This document shows, in pieces, positions 23,601 to 32,900 of a stretch of 64,000 bases of DNA. Source of the DNA: Lachnospiraceae bacterium (GTDB taxonomy: Bacteria > Bacillota > Clostridia > Lachnospirales > Lachnospiraceae); the NCBI GenBank assembly GCA_024399135.1, contig JAKSHY010000011.1, forward strand, positions 34,995 through 98,994, read 5' to 3'. Made by a program: the position numbers and the translations under genes. Numbering within the stretch: position 1 is the first letter of the stretch; each line of letters begins with the position of its first letter. The notes beneath the pieces were generated by a model. That model saw only the letters and a program-made list of their open reading frames with translations, did no database searches and was not told the origin of the DNA.

Positions 23601-24482
23601 ATGACAGATTTTAATTTTACATTATCTGACAGAATTCAAAAAATACAACAGATAAATGATAAATATAACCTACTTGATAATGCTTATTTATCATTTAGTG
23701 GTGGTAGGGATTCTACTGTTCTTCACTACTTACTGGATATTGCACTCCCTGGAAATAAAATTCCTCGTGTGTTTATCAACACTGGAATTGAGTACAAAAA
23801 AATAGTTGAATTCGTAAAAGGTATGGCAAAAACTGATGACAGATTTGTTATAGTTGCTCCTTCCAGAAACATAAAAGAAACTCTGGAAGAATTCGGCTAT
23901 CCTTTCAAAAGTAAAGAACACAGTCAAAGATTAAAAGAATGGCAGAACGGATGCCGTGGCGATTATCTAAAAAGATATATCAATGGCGAAAAATTTATTT
24001 CCTGTCCAAAGAAACTTAAATACCAATTCGAACCTGATTTTAATATGAAAATATCAGATTTATGTTGTAATAAAATGAAGAAAGATCCAGCCTCAAAGTG
24101 GTCAAAAGAAAATAAAAGATCCGTTTGTATAACCGGGATGAGAGCTGAAGAAGGTGGAAATAGAAGAACATTGAACTGTATTGTCACAACCAAGAACGAT
24201 TCATTGAAAAAGTTTCACCCTCTGACAGTTGTTAATGAAGAATGGATGGATGAGTTTATAAAGGCTAATAACGTCAAGCTATGCGATTTATACTACGAAC
24301 CATTCAACTTTCAAAGAACTGGTTGCGTTGGATGCCCCTTTAATAAGAAACTACAAGAAAGTTTAGATATTCTAAAGGTGTTAGTTCCAGACGAATATAA
24401 ACGAGCAAATATTATATGGAAGCCCGTATACGATGAGTATATACGAATAGGCTTTAGATTAAAAAATATCGAAAAGTTATAA
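23601..24482 (+). CDS. PAPS reductase / adenine-nucleotide alpha-hydrolase-like protein
   Basis: 293 residues. SFSGGRDSTVLHYL (about 32-45) is the PP-loop of the CysH/DndC superfamily, followed by INTGIEYKKIVEFV. Four Cys near the C-terminus (GCVGCPF and others) could bind Fe-S or zinc as in DndC and IbrA-like proteins. Phage members are common, and roles in DNA modification or sulfur chemistry have been proposed; no Dnd partners are seen here. Followed by a strong terminator. Confidence 0.75.
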   Translation: MTDFNFTLSDRIQKIQQINDKYNLLDNAYLSFSGGRDSTVLHYLLDIALPGNKIPRVFINTGIEYKKIVEFVKGMAKTDDRFVIVAPSRNIKETLEEFGYPFKSKEHSQRLKEWQNGCRGDYLKRYINGEKFISCPKKLKYQFEPDFNMKISDLCCNKMKKDPASKWSKENKRSVCITGMRAEEGGNRRTLNCIVTTKNDSLKKFHPLTVVNEEWMDEFIKANNVKLCDLYYEPFNFQRTGCVGCPFNKKLQESLDILKVLVPDEYKRANIIWKPVYDEYIRIGFRLKNIEKL

Positions 24483-24515
24483 GGATAGGTTCAGTACAAC
24501 CTATCCTTTTTTTAT
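24482..24515 (+). terminator. Rho-independent terminator
   Basis: Perfect AGGATAGGTT / AACCTATCCT stem, seven T. Confidence 0.9.
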
Positions 24516-24520
24516 TCTCA

Positions 24521-24549
24521 AAAGTAAACACACAAAAAGTAAACACAGG
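24521..24549. repeat. Direct repeat AAAAGTAAACACA
   Basis: Two tandem copies of (A)AAAGTAAACACA about 15 bases apart, immediately after the terminator and before a small gene; possibly an operator. Confidence 0.45.
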
Positions 24550-24594
24550 TACACGAGGGTTTTTCAGTAAACCAAGCTAACCAGGAGGATGTCG

Positions 24595-24741
24595 ATGGTT
24601 AGAGTTAGAGTATTTGTGGGTGGGAAATTTATAACATTGGTTTTTAGTAGTTGTTCTCAGTTTGAGAAGTGGCTCGGTGGAAGTCCAAATAAGATTCATA
24701 ATAAGGGGGTGATAAAAATTATGAACTATGAGCTTATATAA
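24595..24741 (+). CDS. Small hypothetical protein, 48 residues
   Basis: The second ATG was chosen because AGGAGG is correctly spaced from it. Basic, beta-rich (MVRVRVFVGGKFITLVFSSC), with similarity in style to small phage proteins. Unknown. Confidence 0.5.
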   Translation: MVRVRVFVGGKFITLVFSSCSQFEKWLGGSPNKIHNKGVIKIMNYELI

Positions 24742-24807
24742 TAGAAGAAAAATACTTAAATTTTCTTCACTAATTTCGAATAAATTACAGTATAATTGAG
24801 GTAAACA

Positions 24808-25245
24808 ATGGAAATTAAGGACGAGAAAGAATTAATGAAAACTCTGGTAAAAGAAATCCAGAGCGAAATTCAAAGATGGAAGACAGAAAGATTACTTCTT
24901 ATTTTCTTAGACGAAAAAGGGAATATCTTTTATAAAAAAATTGTATCAGTCGGGTATAATAAATATGTTGCTTATTTTTATCCCAATAGGGTGATAGAGT
25001 TTATTAATGAAATAAAACCACATGCAGTTGTCTGGGCACACAATCATGTTACAAACATTGCAAGACCGAGTGATGTCGATGACGAAACTCTTTATTGGAT
25101 AAAAAATGAGTGTGAAAAAAGAAACATCATCTTTTATGATAGTATCATTGTTATGAAAGATAATAATAATTACTATTCATACAGAGAATGTAACAGACTA
25201 GATATTATTCCAACTAAAAATAAAGTTACCACAGGAGGTAAATAA
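24808..25245 (+). CDS. RadC-like JAB/MPN domain protein
   Basis: 145 residues. WAHNHVTNIARPSDVDDETL (about 77-96) carries the HxH...S..D zinc-binding pattern of RadC and other JAB proteins, and LLIFLDEKGNIFYKK is the preceding strand pair. The HhH domain of cellular RadC is absent. Function in phages is unproven, possibly DNA repair or protein processing. GAGG before the ATG. Confidence 0.75.
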   Translation: MEIKDEKELMKTLVKEIQSEIQRWKTERLLLIFLDEKGNIFYKKIVSVGYNKYVAYFYPNRVIEFINEIKPHAVVWAHNHVTNIARPSDVDDETLYWIKNECEKRNIIFYDSIIVMKDNNNYYSYRECNRLDIIPTKNKVTTGGK

Positions 25246-25688
25246 TGGGTGTACAGATGGAACCACCAAGTCCTAATCGAGAATATAATTTCTTGATTCA
25301 TGATACTGACCACTTGTCAGATGAGGAAATTGAATGGCGTATGAATACAAAATTATATTGTCAAAATTGCCATAAATTATGGAAGCCATGGGTATTTATA
25401 AATATTATAACCAATATAATTGTCTGGGCAGTGGATAGTTTTTGCTCATATGATCTTATCATAGCAATGATTAGTTTCGTTATAAGTGCCCCAATATGCT
25501 TCTTTATAAATGCATGGCAGATTTATGACAATAACAAACTAAGAGATATATATAATGTAAATTCAGATTTACTACGCATGGAATCTCGAATCGAAATGGG
25601 TGTTGCAATAGGAGCAGGTATTTCAAGTCTAAAGACAATAAAGAAATCTACAAAACATGCTCTAACTCCACACGATGTAGACATCTAA
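25245..25688 (+). CDS. Membrane protein, 147 residues
   Basis: CQNCHKLW zinc-ribbon-like start is followed by two hydrophobic segments (about 48-65 and 70-88), then a cytoplasmic-type tail. Coupled to the RadC-like gene by TAATG, with AGGAGG. Role unknown. Confidence 0.6.
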   Translation: MGVQMEPPSPNREYNFLIHDTDHLSDEEIEWRMNTKLYCQNCHKLWKPWVFINIITNIIVWAVDSFCSYDLIIAMISFVISAPICFFINAWQIYDNNKLRDIYNVNSDLLRMESRIEMGVAIGAGISSLKTIKKSTKHALTPHDVDI

Positions 25689-25710
25689 TATTTACAATTC
25701 ATTATCAACT

Positions 25711-25748
25711 AACCCGGCACGACATTAAGTTCTGCCGGGTTTATTATT
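25711..25748 (+). terminator. Terminator overlapping a promoter
   Basis: AACCCGGCA / TGCCGGGTT stem, then TTATTATTTAA. The loop and stem also contain the GCACGACAT promoter element. Confidence 0.8.
25717..25747 (+). promoter_or_regulatory. GCACGACAT-type promoter inside a terminator
   Basis: GCACGACAT, exactly 16 bases, TATTAT. Would start the operon containing the annealing protein gene. Confidence 0.5.
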
Positions 25749-25756
25749 TAACACGA

Positions 25757-25794
25757 GCGTAAAACCCCTTGCTTTAGCTATGGGGAGCTTCAAT
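25757..25794 (+). mobile_element. Solo IS605-type end (minimal relic)
   Basis: GCGTAAAACCCCTTGC joined through one TTGCTTTAGC hairpin to GGGGAGCTTCAA: the left end and right end of the nearby TnpB element without an interior. Flanked by TTAACACGAG on both sides. Probably an internal deletion between the two similar end hairpins. Confidence 0.65.
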
Positions 25795-25810
25795 TAACAC
25801 GAGGTATCAA

Positions 25811-26113
25811 ATGATTGAACTTAAACAATACCCTACTCAGGAAGATTTTCTTGATGGAATTGCAAGATGTACATCATTAGTTCAGACAGCACTTGGAGAT
25901 ATTCAGTATCTTGCAAAAAGATTTTCAGATGGTAACTACTACATGACTGAAGAGCAGGTAGCAGATTATATGAAATGCACAGTAGATGAAATACCAAAGA
26001 TGACTAAATACAGAGCAGTCTGGTCCAGAGGTTACATCTACAAGAAGTCGGAAGTCGATGATTACATTGAATCAAAGGCTGTTGGTAAAAAGAAATCGGA
26101 TTCGTTATTCTAA
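25811..26113 (+). CDS. Hypothetical protein with excisionase-like C-terminal segment
   Basis: 100 residues. YMTEEQVADYMKCTVDEIPK and the following YIYKKSEVDDYI resemble a short HTH_17-type fold. Behind GAGG; precedes the annealing protein gene by 11 bases. May regulate that operon. Confidence 0.55.
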   Translation: MIELKQYPTQEDFLDGIARCTSLVQTALGDIQYLAKRFSDGNYYMTEEQVADYMKCTVDEIPKMTKYRAVWSRGYIYKKSEVDDYIESKAVGKKKSDSLF

Positions 26114-26124
26114 GGAGAAATAAA

Positions 26125-26793
26125 ATGGCAGAAACAAAAATTACAAACGGTGATGTATTCAACAAGCTTGGAAGTATTGATACTTCAAAGAACGTAGAAG
26201 TAAAGAAAACAGGAAACACAGAACTCAAATATCTGAGCTGGACATTCGCAGTTGAAGAAGTAAAGAAAAACTTCCCTGATATGACATACACTGTAAAGAA
26301 ATTCAAACAGGTTGAACGTGTCGGTGATGTAGTCCGTGAAATAGAACTTCCTTATATGTTTGACCCTAACACTGGTTACATGGTAGCAACAGAAGTAACA
26401 ATCAACGGTCTCACACATGAAATGTGGCTTCCTGTTATGGACTCTCACAATGCAGCAATGAAAAATGTTGGTTATACAGTGAAGACAAAATACAGCGAAT
26501 ATGCAGTTCCGGCAGCATCAATGTTTGACGTCAACAAGACAATTATGAGATGTTTGGTAAAAAATCTTGCAATGTTCGGACTGGGGCTTAACATCTATGC
26601 AGGTGAAGATCTTCCAGTTATTGAATCTGAGGAGGTGAAGTCACTTAAGTCAAAAGTCGAAAACATGATTAAGGACAAGACAATCACCGACCCTGGCTAC
26701 GTTGCAAAAGCACAGTCTTACATCAACGCAAATGATGTAGATGGGCTTCAGAAAATAATCAGTTATTATGACGGTCAAAAGAAGACTGCTTAA
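26125..26793 (+). CDS. Sak3-like single-strand annealing protein (DUF1071)
   Basis: 222 residues. LKYLSWTFAVEEVKKNFPDM, TGYMVATEVTINGLTHEMWL and LPVMDSHNAA...KTIMRCLVKNLAMFGLGL match the pattern of DUF1071 annealing proteins (Sak3 type), which anneal complementary strands in phage recombination. The C-terminal helical segment is typical. Works plausibly with the SSBs, SbcCD-like nuclease and RecU-like resolvase of this phage. AGGAG site. Confidence 0.85.
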   Translation: MAETKITNGDVFNKLGSIDTSKNVEVKKTGNTELKYLSWTFAVEEVKKNFPDMTYTVKKFKQVERVGDVVREIELPYMFDPNTGYMVATEVTINGLTHEMWLPVMDSHNAAMKNVGYTVKTKYSEYAVPAASMFDVNKTIMRCLVKNLAMFGLGLNIYAGEDLPVIESEEVKSLKSKVENMIKDKTITDPGYVAKAQSYINANDVDGLQKIISYYDGQKKTA

Positions 26794-26814
26794 TAATATA
26801 TACCTCAGTAATTT

Positions 26815-26846
26815 GGGCTCACCTTTAAGGGTGGGCCCTTCTTATT
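26815..26846 (+). terminator. Terminator
   Basis: GGGCTCACC / GGTGGGCCC nine-pair stem (one G-U), then TTCTTATTT. Confidence 0.75.
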
Positions 26847-26847
26847 T

Positions 26848-26878
26848 GCACGACTTCAGAACAAAACAAACTTAATAT
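26848..26878 (+). promoter_or_regulatory. GCACGACTT-type promoter
   Basis: GCACGACTT, 16-base spacer, TAATAT. A leader with AAAGGA and ATG follow. Confidence 0.65.
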
Positions 26879-26897
26879 TAATCAAAGGAATAAACAA

Positions 26898-27257
26898 ATG
26901 AATACATTAAAAATCAATCACAAAACTTATACAGAATCGGACGTAAAGAAAATGAGTCTGATTGAAATTGGAAATCTTCAGTCAGAACTGGAGATTGAAA
27001 TTACTTCTGCAAAAGATGCATTAGTCAATATTGGAGACGATAATACAAGTGTTGCTACATATCAGAAGAATTGTCTTCATAAAAAACTGAACATGATGCA
27101 CTATGCACAGAAATGGATTGGTTCAATTAAGAAAGAAAACTATCTGGACGAATACAAGCAGAGAAGATATAACGAAAAGTTTGTAGAAGTTTCAAAAACA
27201 TTCCTACCTAAATTTATGCTTAAGAAAATCGAAAAAGCAATACAGGAGGCCGAATAA
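26898..27257 (+). CDS. Hypothetical helical protein, 119 residues
   Basis: Helical and charged, with a long middle helix (SELEIEITSAKDALVNIGDD). Coupled to the next gene by TAATG and AGGAGG. Unknown. Confidence 0.55.
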   Translation: MNTLKINHKTYTESDVKKMSLIEIGNLQSELEIEITSAKDALVNIGDDNTSVATYQKNCLHKKLNMMHYAQKWIGSIKKENYLDEYKQRRYNEKFVEVSKTFLPKFMLKKIEKAIQEAE

Positions 27258-27736
27258 TGGATTATTGTAGACTTTGGGAATATATAGACAAAGCTCAGTT
27301 GAATGAGATGATGAAAAGTGAATATCCAATTGATGTTGACTACTCTTTTCTCTGCTTTGAAAATATCTATTTCGGAGTTGCAGAATACTGTGCTCGTTGT
27401 TATGCAGAAATGTCTAACGTTTATAGCAAAACTACAATCATAGACTTAGGCTGTGCTTATGGTTTTCAGTCAGCATTATTCACAGATACGAAAGTTTTTG
27501 ATAAATATATAGGTGTTGATATTAGTCTACACCCAAAATATGAGACTAATAATAGTGTTTATTTTGAAATGTCTATCCAAAACTTTATCAAAAATGAATT
27601 ACCAAAAATGAATCTTGAGAATGTAATTGCAATCTGTTCTTACGTTCCTGATGAAGAAGCAAGACGTTTAGTAAGAGAAACTTTTGATAACTGCATAGTC
27701 TATTACCCACCAAGGAGAAATTATGGAAGAGATTAA
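27257..27736 (+). CDS. Class I SAM-dependent methyltransferase-like protein
   Basis: 159 residues. TIIDLGCAYGFQSALF (about 57-72) is motif I and KYIGVDISLHP (about 81-91) the acidic motif II. No NPP[YF]-type catalytic motif, so the target may be protein, RNA or a small molecule. Overlaps the next gene by 14 bases. Confidence 0.7.
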   Translation: MDYCRLWEYIDKAQLNEMMKSEYPIDVDYSFLCFENIYFGVAEYCARCYAEMSNVYSKTTIIDLGCAYGFQSALFTDTKVFDKYIGVDISLHPKYETNNSVYFEMSIQNFIKNELPKMNLENVIAICSYVPDEEARRLVRETFDNCIVYYPPRRNYGRD

Positions 27737-27977
27737 AAACTTCATCTACAGTCATTCATCACCTAATGGCTGTGTGGCACTTACAAGAAGTGAAAGAGAT
27801 GAACTCATCAGTATGATTGAGAAACACTATGAAAAACTGAAATGCTGTCATAACTGTAAATATTCTTTTCGTAACGGTGGTCATGAAGAAAAATGTGAAG
27901 GTTGCTGGACGTATGAAAGTAAAGAAGACTTTCAAATCAATAAAAAGACCTATCTACATTGGAAGTGTAAAGAATGA
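27723..27977 (+). CDS. Cys-rich small protein, 84 residues
   Basis: Six Cys in the second half, opening KCCHNCKYSF and ending LHWKCKE: likely zinc binding and related to the Cys modules of other small proteins in this window. Starts behind AAGGAG. Confidence 0.6.
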   Translation: MEEIKNFIYSHSSPNGCVALTRSERDELISMIEKHYEKLKCCHNCKYSFRNGGHEEKCEGCWTYESKEDFQINKKTYLHWKCKE

Positions 27978-28183
27978 CAGTATCAGAACTTAAACGTGAA
28001 CTTGAAAAGTATGAACAGATGGGTCACGGCGATACTAGCGTTATTGCTCACTGTTACAGTACATACAAGTTTTGTGCAGACGAAGAGAATGATTATGTTG
28101 AATATCATTTCTCAAAAATTGATGATATTTATTATCAGAGTGGTGACATTGAAATTGAATTCAGTAATGGAAAGGAGCGATAA
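27974..28183 (+). CDS. Hypothetical protein, 69 residues
   Basis: TVSELKRELEKYEQMGHGDT is the start of a small fold seen in several phage proteins (a similar TVGELESKL start occurs at 57775). Overlaps upstream stop by ATGA. Unknown. Confidence 0.55.
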   Translation: MTVSELKRELEKYEQMGHGDTSVIAHCYSTYKFCADEENDYVEYHFSKIDDIYYQSGDIEIEFSNGKER

Positions 28184-28507
28184 ATGACAGAAGAAGAAAA
28201 AGCAGAAGAATATGCAAAAGGGAAAGCACACGAACATTATCATTTTCTTTTTGAGGAAAACAGTGGAAGCCCAGTGGATTTTGCAAAATTGTGTTATCTT
28301 GACGGACTTGCAGAAGGTAAACCTAAATGGCACGACCTGAGAAAAGACCCGAATGATTTACCTAAGGGAGATGAAGATTGTTTATGTTTTATATCAGAAT
28401 GCTATTTTGTTGGTCATTACGCAAAGGAAGATAAAGAATGGCATTTTGATGAATTTATATCTAATGGGGTTATCGCTTGGTGTGAACTTCCGAAGTTTGA
28501 GGAGTAG
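28184..28507 (+). CDS. KPKWHDLRKDPNDLP family small protein
   Basis: 107 residues, a paralogue of the 15777 gene: same MTxEEKAEEY start, YLDGLAEGKPKWHDLRKDPN core and VIAWCELPKFEE end. DUF551-like. Unknown function. Confidence 0.65.
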   Translation: MTEEEKAEEYAKGKAHEHYHFLFEENSGSPVDFAKLCYLDGLAEGKPKWHDLRKDPNDLPKGDEDCLCFISECYFVGHYAKEDKEWHFDEFISNGVIAWCELPKFEE

Positions 28508-28509
28508 AT

Positions 28510-28722
28510 ATGACACATACAATTGTTTATCTCAAATCAAACAACCATATTGCTGATGAATTTCATTGTGTTCCTGACAAAATAACAGAACACATTATGA
28601 AACATACAAATACTGAAGAAAAGAAACAGGACTGCTTCATGTTTGAGTTTGCAAGTGGTAATTCTTGTTGGTATGCACATTCAGACTATTACTACAAGTT
28701 TGAAGGTGGATTTATTGCGTAG
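28510..28722 (+). CDS. Hypothetical protein, 70 residues
   Basis: Two bases after the previous stop, with GAGGAG overlapping it. Small alpha/beta protein. Unknown. Confidence 0.55.
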   Translation: MTHTIVYLKSNNHIADEFHCVPDKITEHIMKHTNTEEKKQDCFMFEFASGNSCWYAHSDYYYKFEGGFIA

Positions 28723-28731
28723 GAGGAATAA

Positions 28732-28905
28732 ATGACATTCAGGATTAGAAGTAATTGGGAACAAGGTGCTTCAGATTACAAAGAAGTTCTAAGTAAATAC
28801 AATTATTGTGGAATTGAAACTGTTTTTGAAGATGTTACTCTTAACATTCCGGTTTTAAGTGGAATACAGTTACATTCTCTTCTGAACTTCAATTTTCCAA
28901 CTTGA
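28732..28905 (+). CDS. Small gene probably truncated by a TnpB relic
   Basis: 57 codons; from about codon 25 the frame runs into the 3' end of an antisense TnpB fragment, so the native C-terminus is likely lost. The N-terminus FRIRSNWEQGASDYKEVLSK sits behind AGGAGG. Probably broken. Confidence 0.45.
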   Translation: MTFRIRSNWEQGASDYKEVLSKYNYCGIETVFEDVTLNIPVLSGIQLHSLLNFNFPT

Positions 28906-29291
28906 TTACCTTTTTGCTTTGACTTTGAAAGATTAATAATATCCTGCTGAATATGTCTAATGATATTCTGATGAACACCTGTTTGAATCGTTAGATTTCT
29001 TTCAACGATATTATGGTCTTTATCAAAATTCTTAATTATACGATGTTCTTTGTACTCGTAATGAAAAATATCATCACTTGCAATTACATCGTTTTGAATC
29101 CATTTGGCTTCACGAAAAAGATTAGATAATTTTTTAAAATTATCTTTTGAAGTATGATGACAATTCACTTTCAACTCGAACACTTTAAGCATTTGAGTTT
29201 TTCGTCTTAGAGAAGTTTCAATCAATGTCTGTTTGATTTGTTCGTTCTTTGTCATCATAAAAAAATTAATATCAAAGGTTCTAATTGTCAA
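28803..29291 (-). pseudogene. TnpB N-terminal remnant
   Basis: 162 codons aligning in character with the start of TnpB proteins: RKTQMLKVFELKVNCHHTSK, LFREAKWIQNDVI and VGKLKFRRECNCIPLK. All RuvC motifs and the zinc finger are missing. The probable start is the internal Met at about codon 13. A decayed IS605-family insertion. Confidence 0.7.
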
Positions 29292-29339
29292 GTTATTTCT
29301 TACTTAAAAGAAAGTTTTTCTATGTAAGAAATATTACAA

Positions 29340-29400
29340 AATCTGAAAGGAGATGTGGCAATTCATCAGCCGACCTAAAGGTACGGCAGCTTTCTCGCCA
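29340..29400 (-). mobile_element. Probable left end of the TnpB relic
   Basis: Stem GTGGC / GCCAC enclosing GCCG / CGGC around ACCTAAAGGTA, upstream of the relic on its own strand; similar hairpins mark IS200/IS605 ends. Tentative. Confidence 0.4.
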
Positions 29401-29449
29401 CAATCAGTCATGTAATGCTAACAGCCTTTTTTATTTTAAGGAGAAACAA

Positions 29450-29656
29450 ATGAACACAATCGAAGTTTACAAACAAACATCTGATTTTCATTCAGAACTG
29501 ACTCATGTAATAAGAGTTAATGAATTTCAGATTGACTTCAGAACAAAATTAATTCGTTTAACTGTAAATAATACAACTTGCACTGTTCCATTCATTCGAG
29601 AAGAACACTCTGATGATTGGAATAAAGTGTGTATTTGGAGTGATGAGGAGAATTAA
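29450..29656 (+). CDS. Hypothetical protein, 68 residues
   Basis: ATG behind AAGGAG; the longer frame upstream covers the relic end and is not coding. Beta-rich with a conserved-looking DDWNKVCIWSDEE tail. Unknown. Confidence 0.55.
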   Translation: MNTIEVYKQTSDFHSELTHVIRVNEFQIDFRTKLIRLTVNNTTCTVPFIREEHSDDWNKVCIWSDEEN

Positions 29657-29920
29657 ATGAAACATGTAACGTTTACCTGTGATAGATGTGGAAAAGAAAT
29701 CTATGGAAATGAAGACGATATTCCACACTTGTCACTTATAAATGCAAGATATTCAGTACAGACTGACAAAGGTCTTTCTATGCGAACCGTCTCTGGAGAA
29801 TATGACTTGTGTTCTGACTGTGTAAAAGAAATTGTTGTAGACCTGAATAAATATAAGGAAAACAATAAAGACCGGAAGTTACTAAGAAAAATCAATGAAA
29901 TTATTGAGGAGAACAAATGA
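29657..29920 (+). CDS. Small zinc-ribbon protein, 87 residues
   Basis: CDRCGKEIY at the N-terminus and CSDCVKEI in the middle form a CxxC...CxxC ribbon. Ends overlapping the SbcCD-like gene (ATGA). Likely co-expressed with it. Confidence 0.65.
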   Translation: MKHVTFTCDRCGKEIYGNEDDIPHLSLINARYSVQTDKGLSMRTVSGEYDLCSDCVKEIVVDLNKYKENNKDRKLLRKINEIIEENK

Positions 29921-32900
29921 AATTAATTCATATCGCTGACGTTCATGCAAACAAGAACCGTAAAGATGTTACAATCCAAATGCTCAATCGTCTCTACAAA
30001 GAATGTGATGAACGTGACATTGATTACGTTCTCATATCAGGAGACTTCTGGGATTGTACAGTAACAAATACTTCTGCTTCAGGATTCACTGAAATCTTGG
30101 ATGCTATGGCAGGACTTACTGCGATTACAGAAGTGATTATGATTTATGGGACACCTGAACACGAACCTGACGGATCACTTGAAATCTTCAAAAAAGTTGG
30201 CTGTAAAGTCGTTGATTCGTTCGGAATGTTGTGTTGTTCTGAACCTGCTCTTGATATTATCGCTCTGCCGGAACCAAGAAGTTCACACTACCCTGACCTC
30301 GCACCTCTCGCAAAGGTGAAGAAAATCAGAGAAGAAATGCTTGAAGTTCTTAAGAACCGTAAAGAAAAGAACGGCACTCCAATGGTAGTTATGTATCACG
30401 GAGAAATAAAAGGTAGTCGCTATCAGAACGGTATGGAAGCACAGTCGAATATCGCTCTGACAAAAGACGAACTCCGTATGTGTAATGCAGACTACTATGC
30501 TCTCGGACATATTCATCAGCCACAGGAAGTATTCGTAAACTGCTGGTATTCTGGAACTCCTGCTCCGAAGAACTACGGTGAGAATCACGATGGTTGTTTC
30601 AATATCGTAACAATCGAAGGTGGTAAGACATCTGTAGAACGTGTTTCATTCGGATTCCCTCGCTATCTTACTCTCGATATTGAAGAAGATATGGCTCCAC
30701 TTCTGATGAAGAAGGACTATACAAATACTCATGTCAAAGTAAGATTTACTTGTCACGATACATCTCTCTACAAGAACTATGCACTTAAACTCCACAAGGC
30801 AACAAATGCTCTGTCGGTTCGTGCACAGATTTCTGAAGAAAGAACTACGAATGTCCGTTGTAAGGAAATCGTAGAACAGAAGACAACCGAAGATAAGTTC
30901 CGTGCCTATGCAGAAGTAAACCACATCAATTATCAGCATACACTTCTGGACAAACTTAAGGCTCTTGAAGAGTCAATGCTTACTTCATTTACTTTCCCTA
31001 AACACTCATTTGAACTTGTTTACGCAAAGATTCGTGGTGCTAAAGGCTTAAAAAGAGAGGAACTTGAAATTGATTTTGAAAACTTCAATGACGGAGTTAT
31101 TGGTTTGTGTGCTGCGATCGGAAGTGGCAAAACGTTAACCATCGAAAATTGTCAGCCTTACCCTTGTCTTCTCACAAGAGATGGTAAACTTACAGACCAT
31201 TACTATCTCCGTGATTCCCTCCGTGAGCTCATTTATCGTGATGAAGAAGGAACTTATTACAAGATTATTATGAATATCAACGGTGCAATTAAAACTGGTT
31301 CTGTTGAATATCTTGTATACACTTCAAAAGATAGAGAGACTTGGATTCCTGTATCTGAATGTAACGGAAACCTCAAGTGTTATGAAACTTGGGTTGAAGA
31401 AACCTTCGGCAGTAAAGAACTATTCCTTTCCACCTGCTTCACGGCAAAAGAAGCAACTGTAGGCTGTAAGGATATTTCAGAAGCAACTCCAACTGAAAAC
31501 ATGGATCTCTTCGCTAAACTCCTCGGGCTGTCTTATTACAAGACACTTGAAGAAATGGCAAAAGAACTTAAAAAACAGCTGGATTCTGAACTCAAAGTTC
31601 AGTCCGTTCTCATCAAGGATAAAGGACTGTATGAATCACGTATTCAGGGATTCACAGAAAACCTTGAAGAATACAAATCAAAACTTGAAGAACAGAAAAC
31701 TGCCTACGAAGAAGCCGACAAAGAAGTTGAGTCACTGCAGCAGGAATACGGAAAGTTCCTTGCACATCAGAATGAAATGCGTTCCCTCAACTCTGTCATT
31801 AAATCCCTTAAAGATGCTATTGCTCTCAAGAAAGAGACTGTAGCAGATATTGAAGAAGATAAACGTAAAGCTGATGAAGTTGAACTACACAAACGTGATA
31901 TCTCCTTATATCATTCGTTCTCTAAAAGACTTGAAGAACAGATGGCTGAAATCAAGGCAAAAGATGATGAAGAGGATAAGTTAGAAAAAGTTAGAGAAGC
32001 AGAACGTGAAAATCTCGCTAAACTCAATTTCGATATTCTCAACATTAAGAATAAAATCAGTAACCTCGAAACAGACCTGGAACATTATAAACAGGAAGAT
32101 GGTCACGAAGATAACTGTCCTTTCTGTGGAGCAATTCTGTCAGATGAAAAGAAAGCCGAAGTAAAGGAGAAGATTAAAAACCTTGATTCTGATATCAAGA
32201 AAGAAGAAGAAAGCCTTGTTCCATTGAATGAGGATTACACTGCTGTTTCAAATAAAATTGATGAATATGACAGTGAACTTTTAAGTATCCGTGATGACAT
32301 CAATTCTCTCAACGAAGCAAAAGACCTTACTCTTGAATCTGTAAATCAGTACAAACAGTATGCCGAACTTGAAGGATTCACTCCGAAGTATAAAGACCAC
32401 GATGCAATCCTCAAGAGAATGAGACAGGAAATCATTCAGCTCGAAACCGATATCAGTAACAAAACTAACGGTGTTGAAATTGTGAAAGATGTAGGAGAAG
32501 ACCTTGCTATTGCTAAGAGAAAACGTGAAGACCTTATGCAGTCTTATTCTCAGATAGTAGCAAATATTAACTCTGCAAACGACAATATCGCTTATGCAAA
32601 GGAAGAATTAAAGAAGATTCGTGAATACGAAAAAGGTATCAACAACCTCAGACTTGATATTGATGAATATGAAATCCTTATCAAGGCATTCTCAACTACT
32701 GGTATTCAGGCTCTTGAACTTGAAGCAAACATTCCTCAGATTAAGGACTATGCAAACTCAATTCTTCACGAATCATTCGGTGACAGATTTGATATCGACT
32801 TCAAGACTGATGATCCTGAAGCAAAGAGAGCAGTATTTCAGATCATCGTTCATAACAACGAAACAGATGAAACATACCCTCTCAAATGGGTATCAAGTGG

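Noticed and set aside
29285..29449. N-terminal extension of the 29450 gene
   Set aside because: It would translate through the mobile-element end, and AAGGAG precedes the internal ATG.
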